Origin: Pseudomonas sp. QTF5
GTDB lineage: Bacteria; Pseudomonadota; Gammaproteobacteria; Pseudomonadales; Pseudomonadaceae
DNA length: 64,000 nucleotides
Assembly (NCBI RefSeq): GCF_000512695.2
Contig: NZ_AZRW02000027.1
Location: 1 to 64,000 of the forward strand
Direction: 5' to 3'
Below, piece after piece: positions 9,970 to 19,015 of this stretch (positions within the stretch are counted from its first letter, which is position 1; each line of letters opens with the position of its first letter). The position numbers were made by a program, and so were the translations under genes. The notes beneath the pieces were generated by a model that was not told the DNA's origin, ran no database searches, and saw only the letters and a list, made by a program, of their open reading frames with translations.

Positions 9970-10752
9970 ATGCAATTGGAGTTTCATCAGGTTGATGCAT
10001 TCAGTGACCGTCCATTCAGTGGTAACCCGGCGGTGGTGTACCGGCTCGATGCCTGGCTCGACGATGAGTTGATGCAAAAAATCGCCGCCGAACACAACCT
10101 CGCCGAAACTGCATTTCTGGTACGTGAGGGTCCCGTCTGGCACATCCGCTGGTTTACCCCGACCACCGAAGTCCCGTTATGCGGTCATGCGACCTTGGCC
10201 AGTGCTTATGTTCTGTTTGAAATCTATCAGGAGCCGGTCGAACGGCTGGACTTCATCTGCAAGTCCGGCCCGCTGAGTGTCAGCCGTGAGGGCAAGCGCT
10301 TGTGGCTGGATTTCCCGGCCATCGTGCCGACAGAAGTGGGCGTGACCCTGGATGTCGAGCGCGCCTTGGGTGTGAAAACAGTCGAAGTGCTGGGTTCGAA
10401 AGAATTGTTCGTGGTGCTGGAGTCCGAGCAAGCGGTGCTCGATTGTCAGCCGGACATGGTTGCGCTGGCAAAACTGCCATGGCCGGGTGCCATTGTGACG
10501 GCCAAGGGCGACAAGCATGATTTTGTGTCGCGGTACTTTGCCCCGGCAATCGGCATCAACGAAGACCCGGTGACCGGATCGACCCATTGCAGCCTGATTC
10601 CGTATTGGTCGGAACGCTTGAGCAAGTCGAGTTTGACGGCTTATCAGTGTTCGGCACGAGGCGGGGAGTTGTTCTGCCAGCTGGAAGGGGGTCGAGTGAA
10701 TATTGGCGGGAATGCGACGCTGGTTGCAAGCGGCAAATTATTGCTCGGATGA
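9970..10752 (+). CDS. PhzF-family isomerase/epimerase-like protein
   Basis: Protein of 260 residues with the PhzF/DAP-epimerase-like fold. It starts MQLEFHQVDAFSDRPFSGNPAVVY, carries the catalytic glutamate in HNLAETAF near residue 45, PLCGHATLASAYVLF in the first half, and the second-domain loop DPVTGSTHCSLIPYW. The start has GGGAG upstream. Members include the phenazine enzyme PhzF, but no other phenazine genes are nearby and most homologues are uncharacterised, so substrate and pathway are unknown. Confidence 0.88.
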   Translation: MQLEFHQVDAFSDRPFSGNPAVVYRLDAWLDDELMQKIAAEHNLAETAFLVREGPVWHIRWFTPTTEVPLCGHATLASAYVLFEIYQEPVERLDFICKSGPLSVSREGKRLWLDFPAIVPTEVGVTLDVERALGVKTVEVLGSKELFVVLESEQAVLDCQPDMVALAKLPWPGAIVTAKGDKHDFVSRYFAPAIGINEDPVTGSTHCSLIPYWSERLSKSSLTAYQCSARGGELFCQLEGGRVNIGGNATLVASGKLLLG

Positions 10753-10755
10753 TCG

Positions 10756-10812
10756 TGTGTAGGAGCGAGCGGTGCGGCGATCCGACTTGCCCGCACCGCT
10801 CGCTCCTACACA
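10756..10812. repeat. Perfect 22-base inverted repeat (terminator/REP variant)
   Basis: Two perfect 22-base arms (TGTGTAGGAGCGAGCGGTGCGG and complement) around a 13-base loop. It lies four bases past the PhzF-family gene and ten before the end of the convergent ABC ATPase gene, so it can serve both as a transcript end. It carries the TGTAGGAGCGAGC variant of the REP head and no T-run. Confidence 0.8.
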
Positions 10813-10822
10813 GATTCTGGTG

Positions 10823-11932
10823 TCAGCTGGCGGTGCTGTACCGCCGAACACCGGATTCGATCACCGGAATCTGCGCCGCCGTGCTGCCGGACGCCTGGAA
10901 CAACACCAGGTGTTCAGCCGCCACCCGAATGCCTACTTCAGCACCGACCAGATGATCGGCATGACTCGGGAAAATCGACTCCAACTGTGCGCCCGTAGGC
11001 AACTGCAAGCGGTACAGGGTTGATGCCCCCTGGAAGCTCTTGCCAACAATCTGCGCCCTCAGTGGGCTGTCCGGCGCATAGACGATATCGTCCGGACGCA
11101 ACAACACATCCACGGCACAACCGATTGGCCAGGTGTAGGCACGGTTACCGCGCAATTCACCCAACTCGGTCTGCACCGACTCCGGGCTGCTCAACTGACC
11201 GCGAATGAAGTAACCCTGGCCAATGAAACTGGCCACGAATGGCGTCAGGGGTTCGTGATAGAGGTTGTAGGGCGTGTCCCACTGCTCCAGGCGACCTTCC
11301 TTGAAAACGCCCACGTGGTCGCTGACCGCGAAGGCTTCTTCCTGATCGTGGGTCACCAGGATTGCACTGGTGCCGCGAGCCTTGAGAATGCCGCGTACTT
11401 CATGGCTGAGCTTGCGTCGCAATTCGCCGTCGAGGTTGGAGAATGGTTCGTCGAGCAACAGCAGTTGCGGTTCCGGCGCCAACGCGCGGGCCAATGCGAC
11501 CCGTTGCTGCTGGCCGCCCGACAGTTCGTGGGGGAAACGCTTGCCGAGGTTTTTCAGGTTGACCAGTTCGAGCAGTTCTTCGGTGATGCGATCCTTTTGC
11601 GGGTGCTTGCGGATCCCGAAGGCGATGTTCTCGGCCACGCTCAAGTGCGGAAACAGTGCGTAGTCCTGGAACACCATGCCGATCCGGCGTTTCTCAGGAG
11701 CAAGGGTGAAGCCAGCGCTGGAGATGGTCTCGCCCGCCAACTGGATTTCACCTTCGTGCACGGGTTCGAAACCGGCAATTGCCCGCAGGGTGGTGGTTTT
11801 GCCGCAGCCTGAAGACCCCAGCAGGCAACCGATATCGCCGGCATTCAAATGCAGGTTGAGGTTCTGCACGACACGCTGGTTTTGATAACCGCAGGCCAGG
11901 TTGCGCAGATTAAGCAGTAAAGGCTGGCTCAT
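10823..11932 (-). CDS. ABC transporter ATP-binding protein (Fe3+/spermidine-type), orphan
   Basis: ATPase of 369 residues of the FbpC/PotA group. Walker A is GSSGCGKTT near residues 38-46, the signature is [15 protein letters not shown], Walker [13 protein letters not shown], and the H-loop LVTHDQEEA; a C-terminal TOBE-like domain (about 240-350) follows. Such proteins energise importers for ferric iron, polyamines or phosphonates. Here it starts within the last codons of argF (four-base overlap) and no permease or binding protein lies in the window, so its partner must be elsewhere. Coupling to argF suggests co-expression with arginine synthesis. The substrate cannot be told from the sequence. 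Confidence 0.88.
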   Translation of the reverse strand: MSQPLLLNLRNLACGYQNQRVVQNLNLHLNAGDIGCLLGSSGCGKTTTLRAIAGFEPVHEGEIQLAGETISSAGFTLAPEKRRIGMVFQDYALFPHLSVAENIAFGIRKHPQKDRITEELLELVNLKNLGKRFPHELSGGQQQRVALARALAPEPQLLLLDEPFSNLDGELRRKLSHEVRGILKARGTSAILVTHDQEEAFAVSDHVGVFKEGRLEQWDTPYNLYHEPLTPFVASFIGQGYFIRGQLSSPESVQTELGELRGNRAYTWPIGCAVDVLLRPDDIVYAPDSPLRAQIVGKSFQGASTLYRLQLPTGAQLESIFPSHADHLVGAEVGIRVAAEHLVLFQASGSTAAQIPVIESGVRRYSTAS

Positions 11933-12849
11933 GCGTGGTGGTACGAAGGTTCGACGAGAAACTCAAGCAGGGCCTTTTGTGCGTGAAGACGGTTTTCGGC
12001 CTGATCCCACGCCACCGAGCGTGAGTCGTCGAGCAAGTCGAGGCTGATTTCCTCGCCGCGGTGGGCCGGCAGGCAATGCATGAACAGTACGTCCGGCGCG
12101 GCCAGGTCGAGCAGGGCGCGGTTGACCTGGAACGGTGCGAACAACTTCAGGCGCTTGGCGGTTTCCTCTTCCTGGCCCATGGAGGTCCAGACGTCGGTGC
12201 TCACCAGGTGCGCGCCACGCACAGCTGCTTGCGGGTCGCGGACGATGGTCACCCGATCGCCGGCTTTAGCCACGAACTCTGGGTTGGGTTCGTAGCCTTC
12301 CGGGCAGGCGATGCGCAACTGGAAGTCGAACTGGATCGCCGCTTCAATGTAGCTGTTGCACATATTGTTGCCGTCGCCGATCCAGGCCACGGTCTTGCCT
12401 TGAATCGAACCCCGGTGTTCGAGGAAGGTTTGCATGTCGGCCAGCAGCTGGCACGGGTGCAGGTCATCGGACAGGCCGTTGATCACTGGCACACGGGAGT
12501 TGGCGGCGAATTCGGTCAGGGTGCTATGGGCAAAGGTACGGATCATCACTGCGTCGAGCATGCTCGACATGACAATGGCGCCGTCGCCGATCGGCTCGCC
12601 GCGACCCAATTGGGTATCGCGTGGCGACAGGAAGATCGCCTGGCCACCGAGCTGGATCATGCCGGCTTCGAACGAGATACGGGTGCGGGTCGAGGACTTC
12701 TCGAAAATCATCCCCAGGACGCGGTTCTTCAAAGGCTCGAACAGTACGCCGCGGTTACGCAGGTCTTTGAGCTCAACGCCTCGACGGATCACGCTGACCA
12801 GCTCTTCGGGCGTGCAATCCATCAGGGAGAGAAAGTGCCTTGCGCTCAT
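11929..12849 (-). CDS. argF: Ornithine carbamoyltransferase, anabolic
   Basis: Cytosolic enzyme joining carbamoyl phosphate and ornithine to give citrulline in arginine synthesis. The 306-residue protein has the carbamoyl-phosphate loop SSTRTR (residues 52-57), [11 protein letters not shown], and the ornithine-site [11 protein letters not shown] near 257-267. Two ATGs stand in tandem at 12852 and 12849; both fit the AAGG ribosome site, and 12849 gives the N-terminus [10 protein letters not shown] remember for P. aeruginosa ArgF. An ArgR-type half-site pair lies 106-147 bases upstream. The stop overlaps the ABC ATPase gene. Confidence 0.96.
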   Translation of the reverse strand: MSARHFLSLMDCTPEELVSVIRRGVELKDLRNRGVLFEPLKNRVLGMIFEKSSTRTRISFEAGMIQLGGQAIFLSPRDTQLGRGEPIGDGAIVMSSMLDAVMIRTFAHSTLTEFAANSRVPVINGLSDDLHPCQLLADMQTFLEHRGSIQGKTVAWIGDGNNMCNSYIEAAIQFDFQLRIACPEGYEPNPEFVAKAGDRVTIVRDPQAAVRGAHLVSTDVWTSMGQEEETAKRLKLFAPFQVNRALLDLAAPDVLFMHCLPAHRGEEISLDLLDDSRSVAWDQAENRLHAQKALLEFLVEPSYHHA

Positions 12850-12954
12850 CATTGACTACCTTTTTGCAACAGACCGCAGATACTCAAAGCCTTGTTTAAC
12901 TGAAAAACGGGCGAGACCTGCGGCGTAAGCCGCACGGGGCGACGAAATAGGGGA

Positions 12955-12996
12955 AGGCGCGATACTGACATTAAATGTCGCGTTATGCCAATAGGC
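12955..12996. promoter_or_regulatory. Putative ArgR operator upstream of argF
   Basis: TGTCGC-N8-AA at 12976-12991 is an exact match to the pseudomonad ArgR half-site. A weaker half-site (AGGCGC-N8-CA) lies exactly 21 bases before it, giving the direct-repeat spacing that ArgR uses. It is read on the plus strand while argF is on the minus strand. It could act on argF or on the divergent gene at 13238. The remaining 385-base argF-13238 gap shows nothing else I can support. Confidence 0.5.
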
Positions 12997-13237
12997 TACG
13001 GTGTTTGGAGGATTTCAGAGGGGCTACGGGATGACCGCGGTAGCGCTTTTGAAGCCTGTTTCCTGACAGCAGCTGACCATTTGTACACTGGGCTCGCCGG
13101 GCTTGGCAATCTAACGGGGCGAGGACGACTCGTTGGTGGTCGGTTTTTGACCTGTCATTCGAGCCTTTGGCGGGCAATGTGTCTTGCTCGAAATATTTGC
13201 TATAACTAGGACACGAGCGACGCGGGAAGCCCTTGGA

Positions 13238-13528
13238 ATGGAATCGAAAGAACAGCTGTTGATGGAGCTACTCGGCTTTACGGCACGCTCCCTGACCCAC
13301 CTCACTGCTTCCATGACCTCGATGTCTTTCGAGTTGTTGCGCAGTGAAGACGAAATCACGAAGGAGGCTGGCCGGCGCATGATCAACCGCATGGCCACCA
13401 TCAGCGCCGAGCTCGACGAGCATTGGCGGCTGATCGGCGAGCTCACCGGCGTACATATTGCCCACGAGCAGATCGAAACCGTCGAGGAAATCCAGCTGGA
13501 GGCGCCGCCGAGTCTGCCGTCGAACTGA
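13238..13528 (+). CDS. Conserved small hypothetical protein
   Basis: I do not recognise a function. The 96-residue product is mostly helical and acidic at its end, with no signal peptide or membrane segment: MESKEQLLMELLGF at the start, a middle rich in M/S/E/R (TASMTSMSFELLRSEDEITKEAGRRM), then a Glu-rich tail. The ATG at 13238 is preferred over an upstream in-frame ATG because GGGAAG lies nine bases before it. A TATAAC -10-like box lies at 13200-13205. It is divergent from argF and precedes the molybdopterin oxidoreductase gene by 135 bases. Confidence 0.72.
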   Translation: MESKEQLLMELLGFTARSLTHLTASMTSMSFELLRSEDEITKEAGRRMINRMATISAELDEHWRLIGELTGVHIAHEQIETVEEIQLEAPPSLPSN

Positions 13529-13663
13529 TCCCCCAGCGGCTATCGGCTGGCCTGATGGTTATCGATTCACAAGACGAACGTCGCTGGCAAAGGGGCGAGT
13601 CACGCGCCATAGTTTTGTTCCCGCGGCCGATAACGCCCGCCCAGAACAAAACAGAGACTGGCC

Positions 13664-15772
13664 ATGACCAAGACTCTCCATCACCGTGCGTGCCACCTGT
13701 GTGAAGCCATCTGCGGCCTGACCATCGAAACCACCGAGGTCGAGGGCAGCGGCGTACAGATCACCTCGATCAAGGGTGACCCTCAGGACACCTTCAGCCG
13801 CGGGCATATCTGTCCCAAAGCGGTTGCCCTGCAAGACATTCAGAACGATCCGGATCGCCTGCGTCAGCCGATGCTGCGAGTGGGCAGTGAATGGCAGCCT
13901 ATCGAGTGGGAAGATGCTTTCAGTCTTGTGGCCGAACGCCTGGCGGAGATTCAGGAACGTCATGGGCAGAACGCGGTGGCGGTTTATCAGGGCAACCCCA
14001 GCGTGCATAACTACGGGTTGATGACCCACAGCAATTACTTCCTTGGCCTGTTGAAAACCCGTAACCGGTTTTCCGCGACCTCGGTCGATCAGTTGCCCCA
14101 CCACCTGACCAGTCATTTGATGTACGGCCATGGCTTGCTGCTGCCGATCCCGGACATCGATCACACCGATTTCATGCTGATCCTGGGTGGCAATCCACTG
14201 GCCTCCAACGGCAGCATCATGACCGTGCCGGATGTAGAGAAGCGCCTCAAGGCGATTCAGGCCCGGGGTGGCAAAGTGGTTGTGGTCGATCCGCGTCGCA
14301 GCGAAACGGCGGCGATTGCCGATCAGCATCTGTTCGTGCGCCCCGGTGGCGATGCGGCGCTGTTGTTCGGGCTGCTCAATACCTTGTTCGCTGAAAGCCT
14401 GACCCGCGACAGCCATTTGCCGGTCGATGGTCTGGAGGAGGTGCGTGAGGTGATCGCAGGTTTCACCGCCGAGGCCATGAGCCCGCTGTGCGCAGTGCCC
14501 GCCGAGCAGATCCGCCAACTGGCACGGGACTTCGCGGCAGCGCCGACAGCGGTCTGTTACGGCCGCATGGGCGTTTCGACTCAGGCTTTCGGCACCCTGT
14601 GCCATTGGCTGGTGCAACTGATCAATCTGGTCACCGGCAACCTCGACCGAATGGGCGGTGCGTTGTGCACCGAGCCTGCGGTGGATCTGGTGGCGTCGAC
14701 CTCGGGCGGGCATTTCAACCGGTGGCAGAGCCGGGTGTCCGGGCGTCCGGAATACGCGGGAGAACTGCCGGTATCGACGCTGGCCGAAGAGATGCTCACC
14801 GAAGGGGAAGGGCAGGTTCGCGCGCTGATCACCGTGGCGGGTAATCCGGTGCTGTCCACGCCCAATGGCCGACAACTCGAGCGGGCACTGGATGGATTGG
14901 AATTCATGGTCAGCGTCGATCTGTACATCAATGAAACCACGCGTTATGCCGACCTGATCCTGCCGTCGACTTCGGCGCTGGAAAACGATCATTACGACAC
15001 CACATTCAATATGTTCGCAGTGCGTAACGTCAGCCGCTTCAACCGGGCGATCCTCGCCAAGCCCGAGGGCGCGTTGCATGACTGGGAAATCTTCGTGGGG
15101 CTGGCCAAAGCCTTTGCGACCAAGACCGGCAAGGAACTGAAACCGACCATCGCGCCGGCACAGATGATCGACCGAGGGCTGCGGATGGGCCTGTATGGCG
15201 ACGCTTCGGAGCATAAACTGTCACTGGCGACCTTGTTCGATCATCCTCACGGTATCGATCTGGGCGCGCTTAAACCCAACCTGGCACCACGTTTGAAAAC
15301 GGCCAATCAGCGAGTCCAGGCAGCGCCTGTCGAGATCCTCGCCGACCTGGCGCGCTTCGCGGCACTGCAAGCACCGGCCGCCGATGAGCTGCTGATGATC
15401 GGCCGCCGTCATGTGCGTAGTAACAACTCATGGATGCACAACTATCACCGTCTGGTGAAGGGCAAACCGCGCCATCAACTGCTGATGCACCCGGACGATT
15501 TGGCCAGCCGGGGGCTCAGTGATGGGCAGCGGGTGCGCGTTAGTTCGCGGGTCGGCGTGATCGAGGTTGAAGTGGTCGCCAGCCTGGATATGATGAAAGG
15601 TGTGGTCAGCCTGCCTCACGGTTGGGGTCATGCGCGACCGGGTGTGCAGATGACGATTGCCAGCGGTCAACCCGGCTCCAGCGCCAATGACCTGACTGAC
15701 GAATGTCAGCTCGATGAGTTGTCGGGCAATGCGGCGTTGAATGGCGTACCGGTGACCGTGGCGGCGGCGTGA
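13664..15772 (+). CDS. Molybdopterin-dependent oxidoreductase, DMSO reductase superfamily
   Basis: Large soluble oxidoreductase of 702 residues. The N-terminal [4Fe-4S] site is visible (C-x2-C-x3-C from residue 10, with a fourth Cys in GHICPKA near 50). The molybdopterin domains follow (ADLILPSTSALEND; LILGGNPLASNG), then a C-terminal aspartate-decarboxylase-like domain (LLMHPDDLASRGLSDGQRVRV). There is no twin-arginine signal, so it should be cytoplasmic. The substrate is unknown: it resembles formate dehydrogenase alpha and nitrate reductase-like proteins, but no partner subunit genes are adjacent. The ATG has a weak ribosome site. Confidence 0.87.
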   Translation: MTKTLHHRACHLCEAICGLTIETTEVEGSGVQITSIKGDPQDTFSRGHICPKAVALQDIQNDPDRLRQPMLRVGSEWQPIEWEDAFSLVAERLAEIQERHGQNAVAVYQGNPSVHNYGLMTHSNYFLGLLKTRNRFSATSVDQLPHHLTSHLMYGHGLLLPIPDIDHTDFMLILGGNPLASNGSIMTVPDVEKRLKAIQARGGKVVVVDPRRSETAAIADQHLFVRPGGDAALLFGLLNTLFAESLTRDSHLPVDGLEEVREVIAGFTAEAMSPLCAVPAEQIRQLARDFAAAPTAVCYGRMGVSTQAFGTLCHWLVQLINLVTGNLDRMGGALCTEPAVDLVASTSGGHFNRWQSRVSGRPEYAGELPVSTLAEEMLTEGEGQVRALITVAGNPVLSTPNGRQLERALDGLEFMVSVDLYINETTRYADLILPSTSALENDHYDTTFNMFAVRNVSRFNRAILAKPEGALHDWEIFVGLAKAFATKTGKELKPTIAPAQMIDRGLRMGLYGDASEHKLSLATLFDHPHGIDLGALKPNLAPRLKTANQRVQAAPVEILADLARFAALQAPAADELLMIGRRHVRSNNSWMHNYHRLVKGKPRHQLLMHPDDLASRGLSDGQRVRVSSRVGVIEVEVVASLDMMKGVVSLPHGWGHARPGVQMTIASGQPGSSANDLTDECQLDELSGNAALNGVPVTVAAA

Positions 15773-15869
15773 ACATGACTGTCGGGGAGGCCGAGCATGG
15801 CGCTCGGGTTTCCGTTACAATGCGCCACCGTGCCGACCACTGAGTCGGAAAGTTCAGCCGAGGTGCTCC

Positions 15870-16211
15870 ATGGATATCATCGAAACGATTAAAGAGCAGA
15901 TTGCCAACAACACCATTCTGCTTTACATGAAAGGCTCGCCGAATGCCCCACAGTGTGGGTTCTCCGCGAAAGCCGCTCAGGCTGTGATGGCCTGTGGTGA
16001 AAAGTTTGCCTATGTGGACATCCTGCAGAACCCGGAAATCCGCGCCAACCTGCCAAAGTACGCCAACTGGCCAACCTTCCCGCAACTGTGGGTCGGTGGT
16101 GAGCTGGTCGGCGGTAGCGACATCATGACTGAAATGGCTGCTGACGGTTCGTTGCAGGCGACGATCAAAGCCGCTGTTGAAGCTGCTGCTGCCAACAAGA
16201 CCGACGCCTGA
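15870..16211 (+). CDS. grxD: Monothiol glutaredoxin, Grx4 family
   Basis: CGFS-type glutaredoxin of 113 residues that binds a glutathione-ligated [2Fe-2S] cluster and delivers it to other proteins. The active-site CGFS is at residues 29-32, preceded by KGSP; the WPTFPQLWVGGELVGGSDI glutathione-binding region follows. It sits next to bacterioferritin and its ferredoxin, an iron-homeostasis neighbourhood conserved in Pseudomonas. An Ala-rich tail ends the protein. A REP pair and a bidirectional terminator follow. Confidence 0.95.
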   Translation: MDIIETIKEQIANNTILLYMKGSPNAPQCGFSAKAAQAVMACGEKFAYVDILQNPEIRANLPKYANWPTFPQLWVGGELVGGSDIMTEMAADGSLQATIKAAVEAAAANKTDA

Positions 16212-16220
16212 TTCGCTGTG

Positions 16221-16310
16221 TGTGGGAGCGGGCTTGCTCGCGAAGGCGGTACAACATTCAACAGATAAGTTGACTGACCTACCGCTTTCGCGAGCAAGCC
16301 CGCTCCCACA
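16221..16310. repeat. REP-type inverted pair
   Basis: Complete facing REP copies, ten bases after the grxD stop, with a ~40-base spacer. Both arms carry the full TGTGGGAGCGGGCTTGCTCG core. Confidence 0.88.
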
Positions 16311-16343
16311 TTTGTTCCAAAGTGAGCCTGAAATTCGGTTATT

Positions 16344-16380
16344 AAAAAGCCCCGCCTCTTGAAAGAGAGCGGGGCTTTTT
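16344..16380. terminator. Bidirectional terminator between grxD and bfr
   Basis: AAAAAGCCCCGCCTCTT / GAGAGCGGGGCTTTTT around a short GAAA loop, with A-run and T-run on either side, so it can end transcripts of both grxD (plus) and bfr (minus). Confidence 0.88.
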
Positions 16381-16408
16381 TATTGCATCGCGATTAGCGG
16401 CGTAGAAT

Positions 16409-16882
16409 TTACTCTTCGCCCATCTGCGACTGCAGATAGTTCTCAAGACCGACTTTATCGATCAGGCCCAGTTGGGTTTCCAGCCAGTCGATATGTTCTT
16501 CTTCGGATTCAAGAATGTCTTCGAGCAGTTCGCGGCTACCGAAGTCGCCGACGCTTTCGCAGTGAGCGATAGCGACTTTCAGGTCGGCATGGCCATCGCG
16601 TTCGATCTTCAGGTCGCACTCAAGCATTTCCTTGGTGTGTTCGCCGATGTGCAGCTTGCCCAGGTCCTGGACGTTCGGCAGGCCTTCAAGGAACAGAATG
16701 CGCTTGATCAGCTTGTCAGCGTGCTTCATCTCGTCGATCGATTCGTGGTACTCGTGCTTGCCGAGCTTGTTCAGGCCCCAATCTTCGTACATGCGTGCAT
16801 GCAAAAAGTATTGATTGATCGCGACCAGCTCATTGGCAAGGATCTTGTTGAGATGCTGGATGACTGTAACGTCGCCTTTCAT
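16409..16882 (-). CDS. bfr: Bacterioferritin (heme-containing)
   Basis: Iron-storage protein assembling into a 24-mer that oxidises Fe2+ and stores ferric mineral. The start at 16882 has AGGA seven bases upstream and gives 157 codons, the standard size, beginning MKGDVTVI. Ferroxidase ligands E18, E51 and H54 and the heme ligand M52 (in SIDEMKHAD) are present, so this is the heme-binding BfrB-like form. It faces grxD across the shared terminator and lies just downstream of bfd, whose product releases its iron. Confidence 0.95.
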   Translation of the reverse strand: MKGDVTVIQHLNKILANELVAINQYFLHARMYEDWGLNKLGKHEYHESIDEMKHADKLIKRILFLEGLPNVQDLGKLHIGEHTKEMLECDLKIERDGHADLKVAIAHCESVGDFGSRELLEDILESEEEHIDWLETQLGLIDKVGLENYLQSQMGEE

Positions 16883-17037
16883 GATGGGGTCCTGCCCTGA
16901 GTAGCTGTCTATAAGGCAGAGTTTGAGCCGGGTAATTAAGGGTGTCAAACCTAAGTTATTGAAACTTATATGAAAATTAATCGGAATAAGAATGTTTGTG
17001 TTCCGCGTCTAGCGCCTAAGCGATTGATTTTCAGACA

Positions 17038-17070
17038 TAAAAAAACCGGACATCAAGTCCGGTTCTTTTA
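17038..17070 (-). terminator. Terminator of bfd
   Basis: AACCGGA-CATCAAG-TCCGGTT stem-loop flanked by an A-run on the left and TTCTTTTAAA on the right, ten bases beyond the bfd stop. It isolates bfd from bfr. Confidence 0.75.
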
Positions 17071-17080
17071 AATACGGTAG

Positions 17081-17299
17081 TTATGCGGCCGTGAATTCTA
17101 CGGGGTAGGGGATTGCCGCCTGGGTCGTTTGCAGTTTGCCCAGGGTCTCGCGCACCACTTCCTTGGCCAGGCAGGCGCATTTACCGCATTGGCTGGCAAC
17201 GCCGGTGGCGTGACGGACTTCCTTATAGCTGCAGCAACCTTCATAGATTGCATCGCGGATTTGACCGTCGGTGACGCCAGTGCAGAGGCAGACATACAT
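17081..17299 (-). CDS. bfd: Bacterioferritin-associated ferredoxin
   Basis: Small [2Fe-2S] protein of 72 residues that docks on bacterioferritin and passes electrons to reduce and release stored iron. The four cluster cysteines are C4 and C6 (MYVCLC) and C38 and C41 (CGKC), the spacing typical of Bfd. The ATG at 17299 is chosen because the mature protein begins MYVCLC; an in-frame ATG ten codons earlier lacks family support. A Fur-like box upstream fits its known induction in iron starvation. bfr and bfd form separate transcripts. Confidence 0.95.
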   Translation of the reverse strand: MYVCLCTGVTDGQIRDAIYEGCCSYKEVRHATGVASQCGKCACLAKEVVRETLGKLQTTQAAIPYPVEFTAA

Positions 17300-17351
17300 A
17301 AGTGAGAACCGTCGCTGGTTGTGACTCAATTGCGATGGATCTTAATGTTAA

Positions 17352-17366
17352 CGAGAATGATTGTCA
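17352..17366 (-). promoter_or_regulatory. Fur box upstream of bfd
   Basis: CGAGAAT-G-ATTGTCA matches the 7-1-7 Fur motif TGATAAT-N-ATTATCA at 11 of 14 positions. It lies about 53 bases upstream of the bfd start codon, in the promoter zone. The rest of the 316-base bfd-peroxiredoxin gap carries a short hairpin (TGCCAC..GTGGCA, about 17537-17563) in the peroxiredoxin leader and nothing else evident. Confidence 0.65.
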
Positions 17367-17615
17367 AAGTGGTTTCTGAAAGCTTTTCGTCATAAGGGGC
17401 TGTGACTGACGAACGGCCTCTTCTCATACCTTCCATAAGGAAAATATAGCAGCGGCCTTTTTACCAGCCAGCAAAAAACCGTTAAGGACAGGCCAAAAAC
17501 GCGGTGTATGATGGTCGGCCTTTTGCGAAGGGGATCGTGCCACAGGGCTGTCGCCTGAGGGTGGCAGGCTGATACGAACCCTGTACTTCACCGTTATTAC
17601 ACCAGGAGATATCCA

Positions 17616-18218
17616 ATGAGCGTACTCGTAGGCAAACAAGCCCCTGACTTCACCGTACCGGCCGTACTCGGCAATGGCGAAATCGTAGACAGCTTCACCC
17701 TGTCCTCGGCCATCAAAGGCAAATACGGCCTGGTGTTCTTCTACCCACTGGACTTCACCTTCGTTTGCCCGTCCGAGCTGATTGCTCTGGACAACCGCAT
17801 GTCTGACTTCAAGACACGCAACGTGGAAGTGGTAGCCGTTTCGATCGACTCGCACTTCACCCACAACGCCTGGCGCAACACCCCGGTCAACAATGGTGGC
17901 ATCGGCGAAGTTCGCTACACCATGGCGGCCGACCTGAAGCACGAAATCGCCAAGGCCTACGACGTTGAGTCCGAAGGCGGCGTGGCTTTCCGTGGTGCGT
18001 TCCTGATCGACGACAAAGGCGTTGTCCGCTCGCAGATCATCAACGACCTGCCGCTGGGCCGTAACATCGAAGAGCTGATCCGTCTGGTCGACGCTCTGCA
18101 ATTCCACGAAGAGCACGGCGAAGTTTGCCCTGCCAACTGGAAAAAAGGCGACAAAGGCATGACCGCTTCCACCGAAGGTGTTGCGGCTTACCTGACCGAG
18201 AACGCTGCTGCGCTGTAA
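17616..18218 (+). CDS. 2-Cys peroxiredoxin (AhpC/TSA family)
   Basis: Thiol peroxidase of 200 residues that reduces H2O2 and organic peroxides. The peroxidatic cysteine C51 lies in FTFVCPSE and the resolving cysteine C171 in GEVCPANW, so it is a typical 2-Cys enzyme. The C-terminal arm is long (YLTENAAAL). The ATG follows AGGAG. No AhpF lies beside it, so reduction by thioredoxin or another donor is inferred. It is placed between bfd and rnt, consistent with an iron/oxidative-stress neighbourhood. Confidence 0.94.
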   Translation: MSVLVGKQAPDFTVPAVLGNGEIVDSFTLSSAIKGKYGLVFFYPLDFTFVCPSELIALDNRMSDFKTRNVEVVAVSIDSHFTHNAWRNTPVNNGGIGEVRYTMAADLKHEIAKAYDVESEGGVAFRGAFLIDDKGVVRSQIINDLPLGRNIEELIRLVDALQFHEEHGEVCPANWKKGDKGMTASTEGVAAYLTENAAAL

Positions 18219-18233
18219 GGCACGTTCCAGGCA

Positions 18234-18266
18234 TAAAAAAACCGGCTGATGAGGCCGGTTTTTTTA
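18234..18266 (+). terminator. Terminator of the peroxiredoxin gene
   Basis: AAAAAAACCGGC / GCCGGTTTTTTT hairpin with a short TGATGAG loop and a seven-base T-run, about 20 bases after the stop. A degenerate half-repeat (TGTGGTGAGAGAGC..CCTCGCCACA, 18293-18325) follows before rnt. Confidence 0.88.
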
Positions 18267-18337
18267 TGGGCGGGATAAACCCATGCTGTTCACTTGTGGT
18301 GAGAGAGCAAGCCCCCTCGCCACAGGTCAGTGGCGGA

Positions 18338-19015
18338 TCAGTCGTTGTAGTCTTCCCAGCCGCCCATTTGTTTCCAGCGATTGACGATGCCGCAGAACAG
18401 GTCAGCCGTCTTCTCGGTGTCGTAACGGGCCGAGTGGGCCTCGCGACCGTCGAAGTCGATATCCGCTGCCTGGCAGGCCTTGGCCAATACGGTTTGACCG
18501 TAGGCCAGACCGGCGAGGGTCGCCGTATCGAAACTGGAGAAGGGGTGAAACGGGTTGCGTTTCATGTCCAGGCGCGCGACAGCGGCGTTGAGGAAGCCCA
18601 GGTCGAAGCTGCTGTTGTGCCCGACCAGAATCGCCCGTTTGCAACCGTTGGCCTTCAGGGCCTTGCGCACACCGCGGAAGATATCGGTCAGAGCCGCTTC
18701 TTCACTCACGGCCATGCGCAATGGGTGATCGAGCTTGATCCCGGTGAACTCCAGGGCTGCCGCTTCGATGTTCGCGCCTTCGAACGGTTCGACCCGGAAG
18801 AAATAGGTGTGCTCAGGGTACACGAAGCCTTTTTCATCCATGCCGATCACGGTGGCGGCGATTTCCAGCAGGGCATCGGTGGCCGAGTTGAAGCCACCGG
18901 TTTCTACGTCGACAACGACCGGCAGGTAACCACGGAACCTGGCTGCCATTGGATGGCGGGAACCGCCTCCGCCGCCATTACCGTCCTGTTCGTCGTCGAA
19001 ATGGTCTTCACTCAC
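18338..19015 (-). CDS. rnt: Ribonuclease T
   Basis: DEDD-family 3'-5' exonuclease that trims the 3' ends of tRNA and other stable RNAs. In the 225-residue protein, Exo I holds D36 and E38 (VVDVETGGF), Exo II holds the aspartate in [11 protein letters not shown], and Exo III has the His/Asp pair in [13 protein letters not shown], the DEDDh arrangement. An N-terminal 20-residue Gly/Asp-rich extension precedes the fold. It overlaps the end of pyrC by four bases, implying coupled translation in a pyrC-rnt operon. Confidence 0.95.
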   Translation of the reverse strand: MSEDHFDDEQDGNGGGGGSRHPMAARFRGYLPVVVDVETGGFNSATDALLEIAATVIGMDEKGFVYPEHTYFFRVEPFEGANIEAAALEFTGIKLDHPLRMAVSEEAALTDIFRGVRKALKANGCKRAILVGHNSSFDLGFLNAAVARLDMKRNPFHPFSSFDTATLAGLAYGQTVLAKACQAADIDFDGREAHSARYDTEKTADLFCGIVNRWKQMGGWEDYND

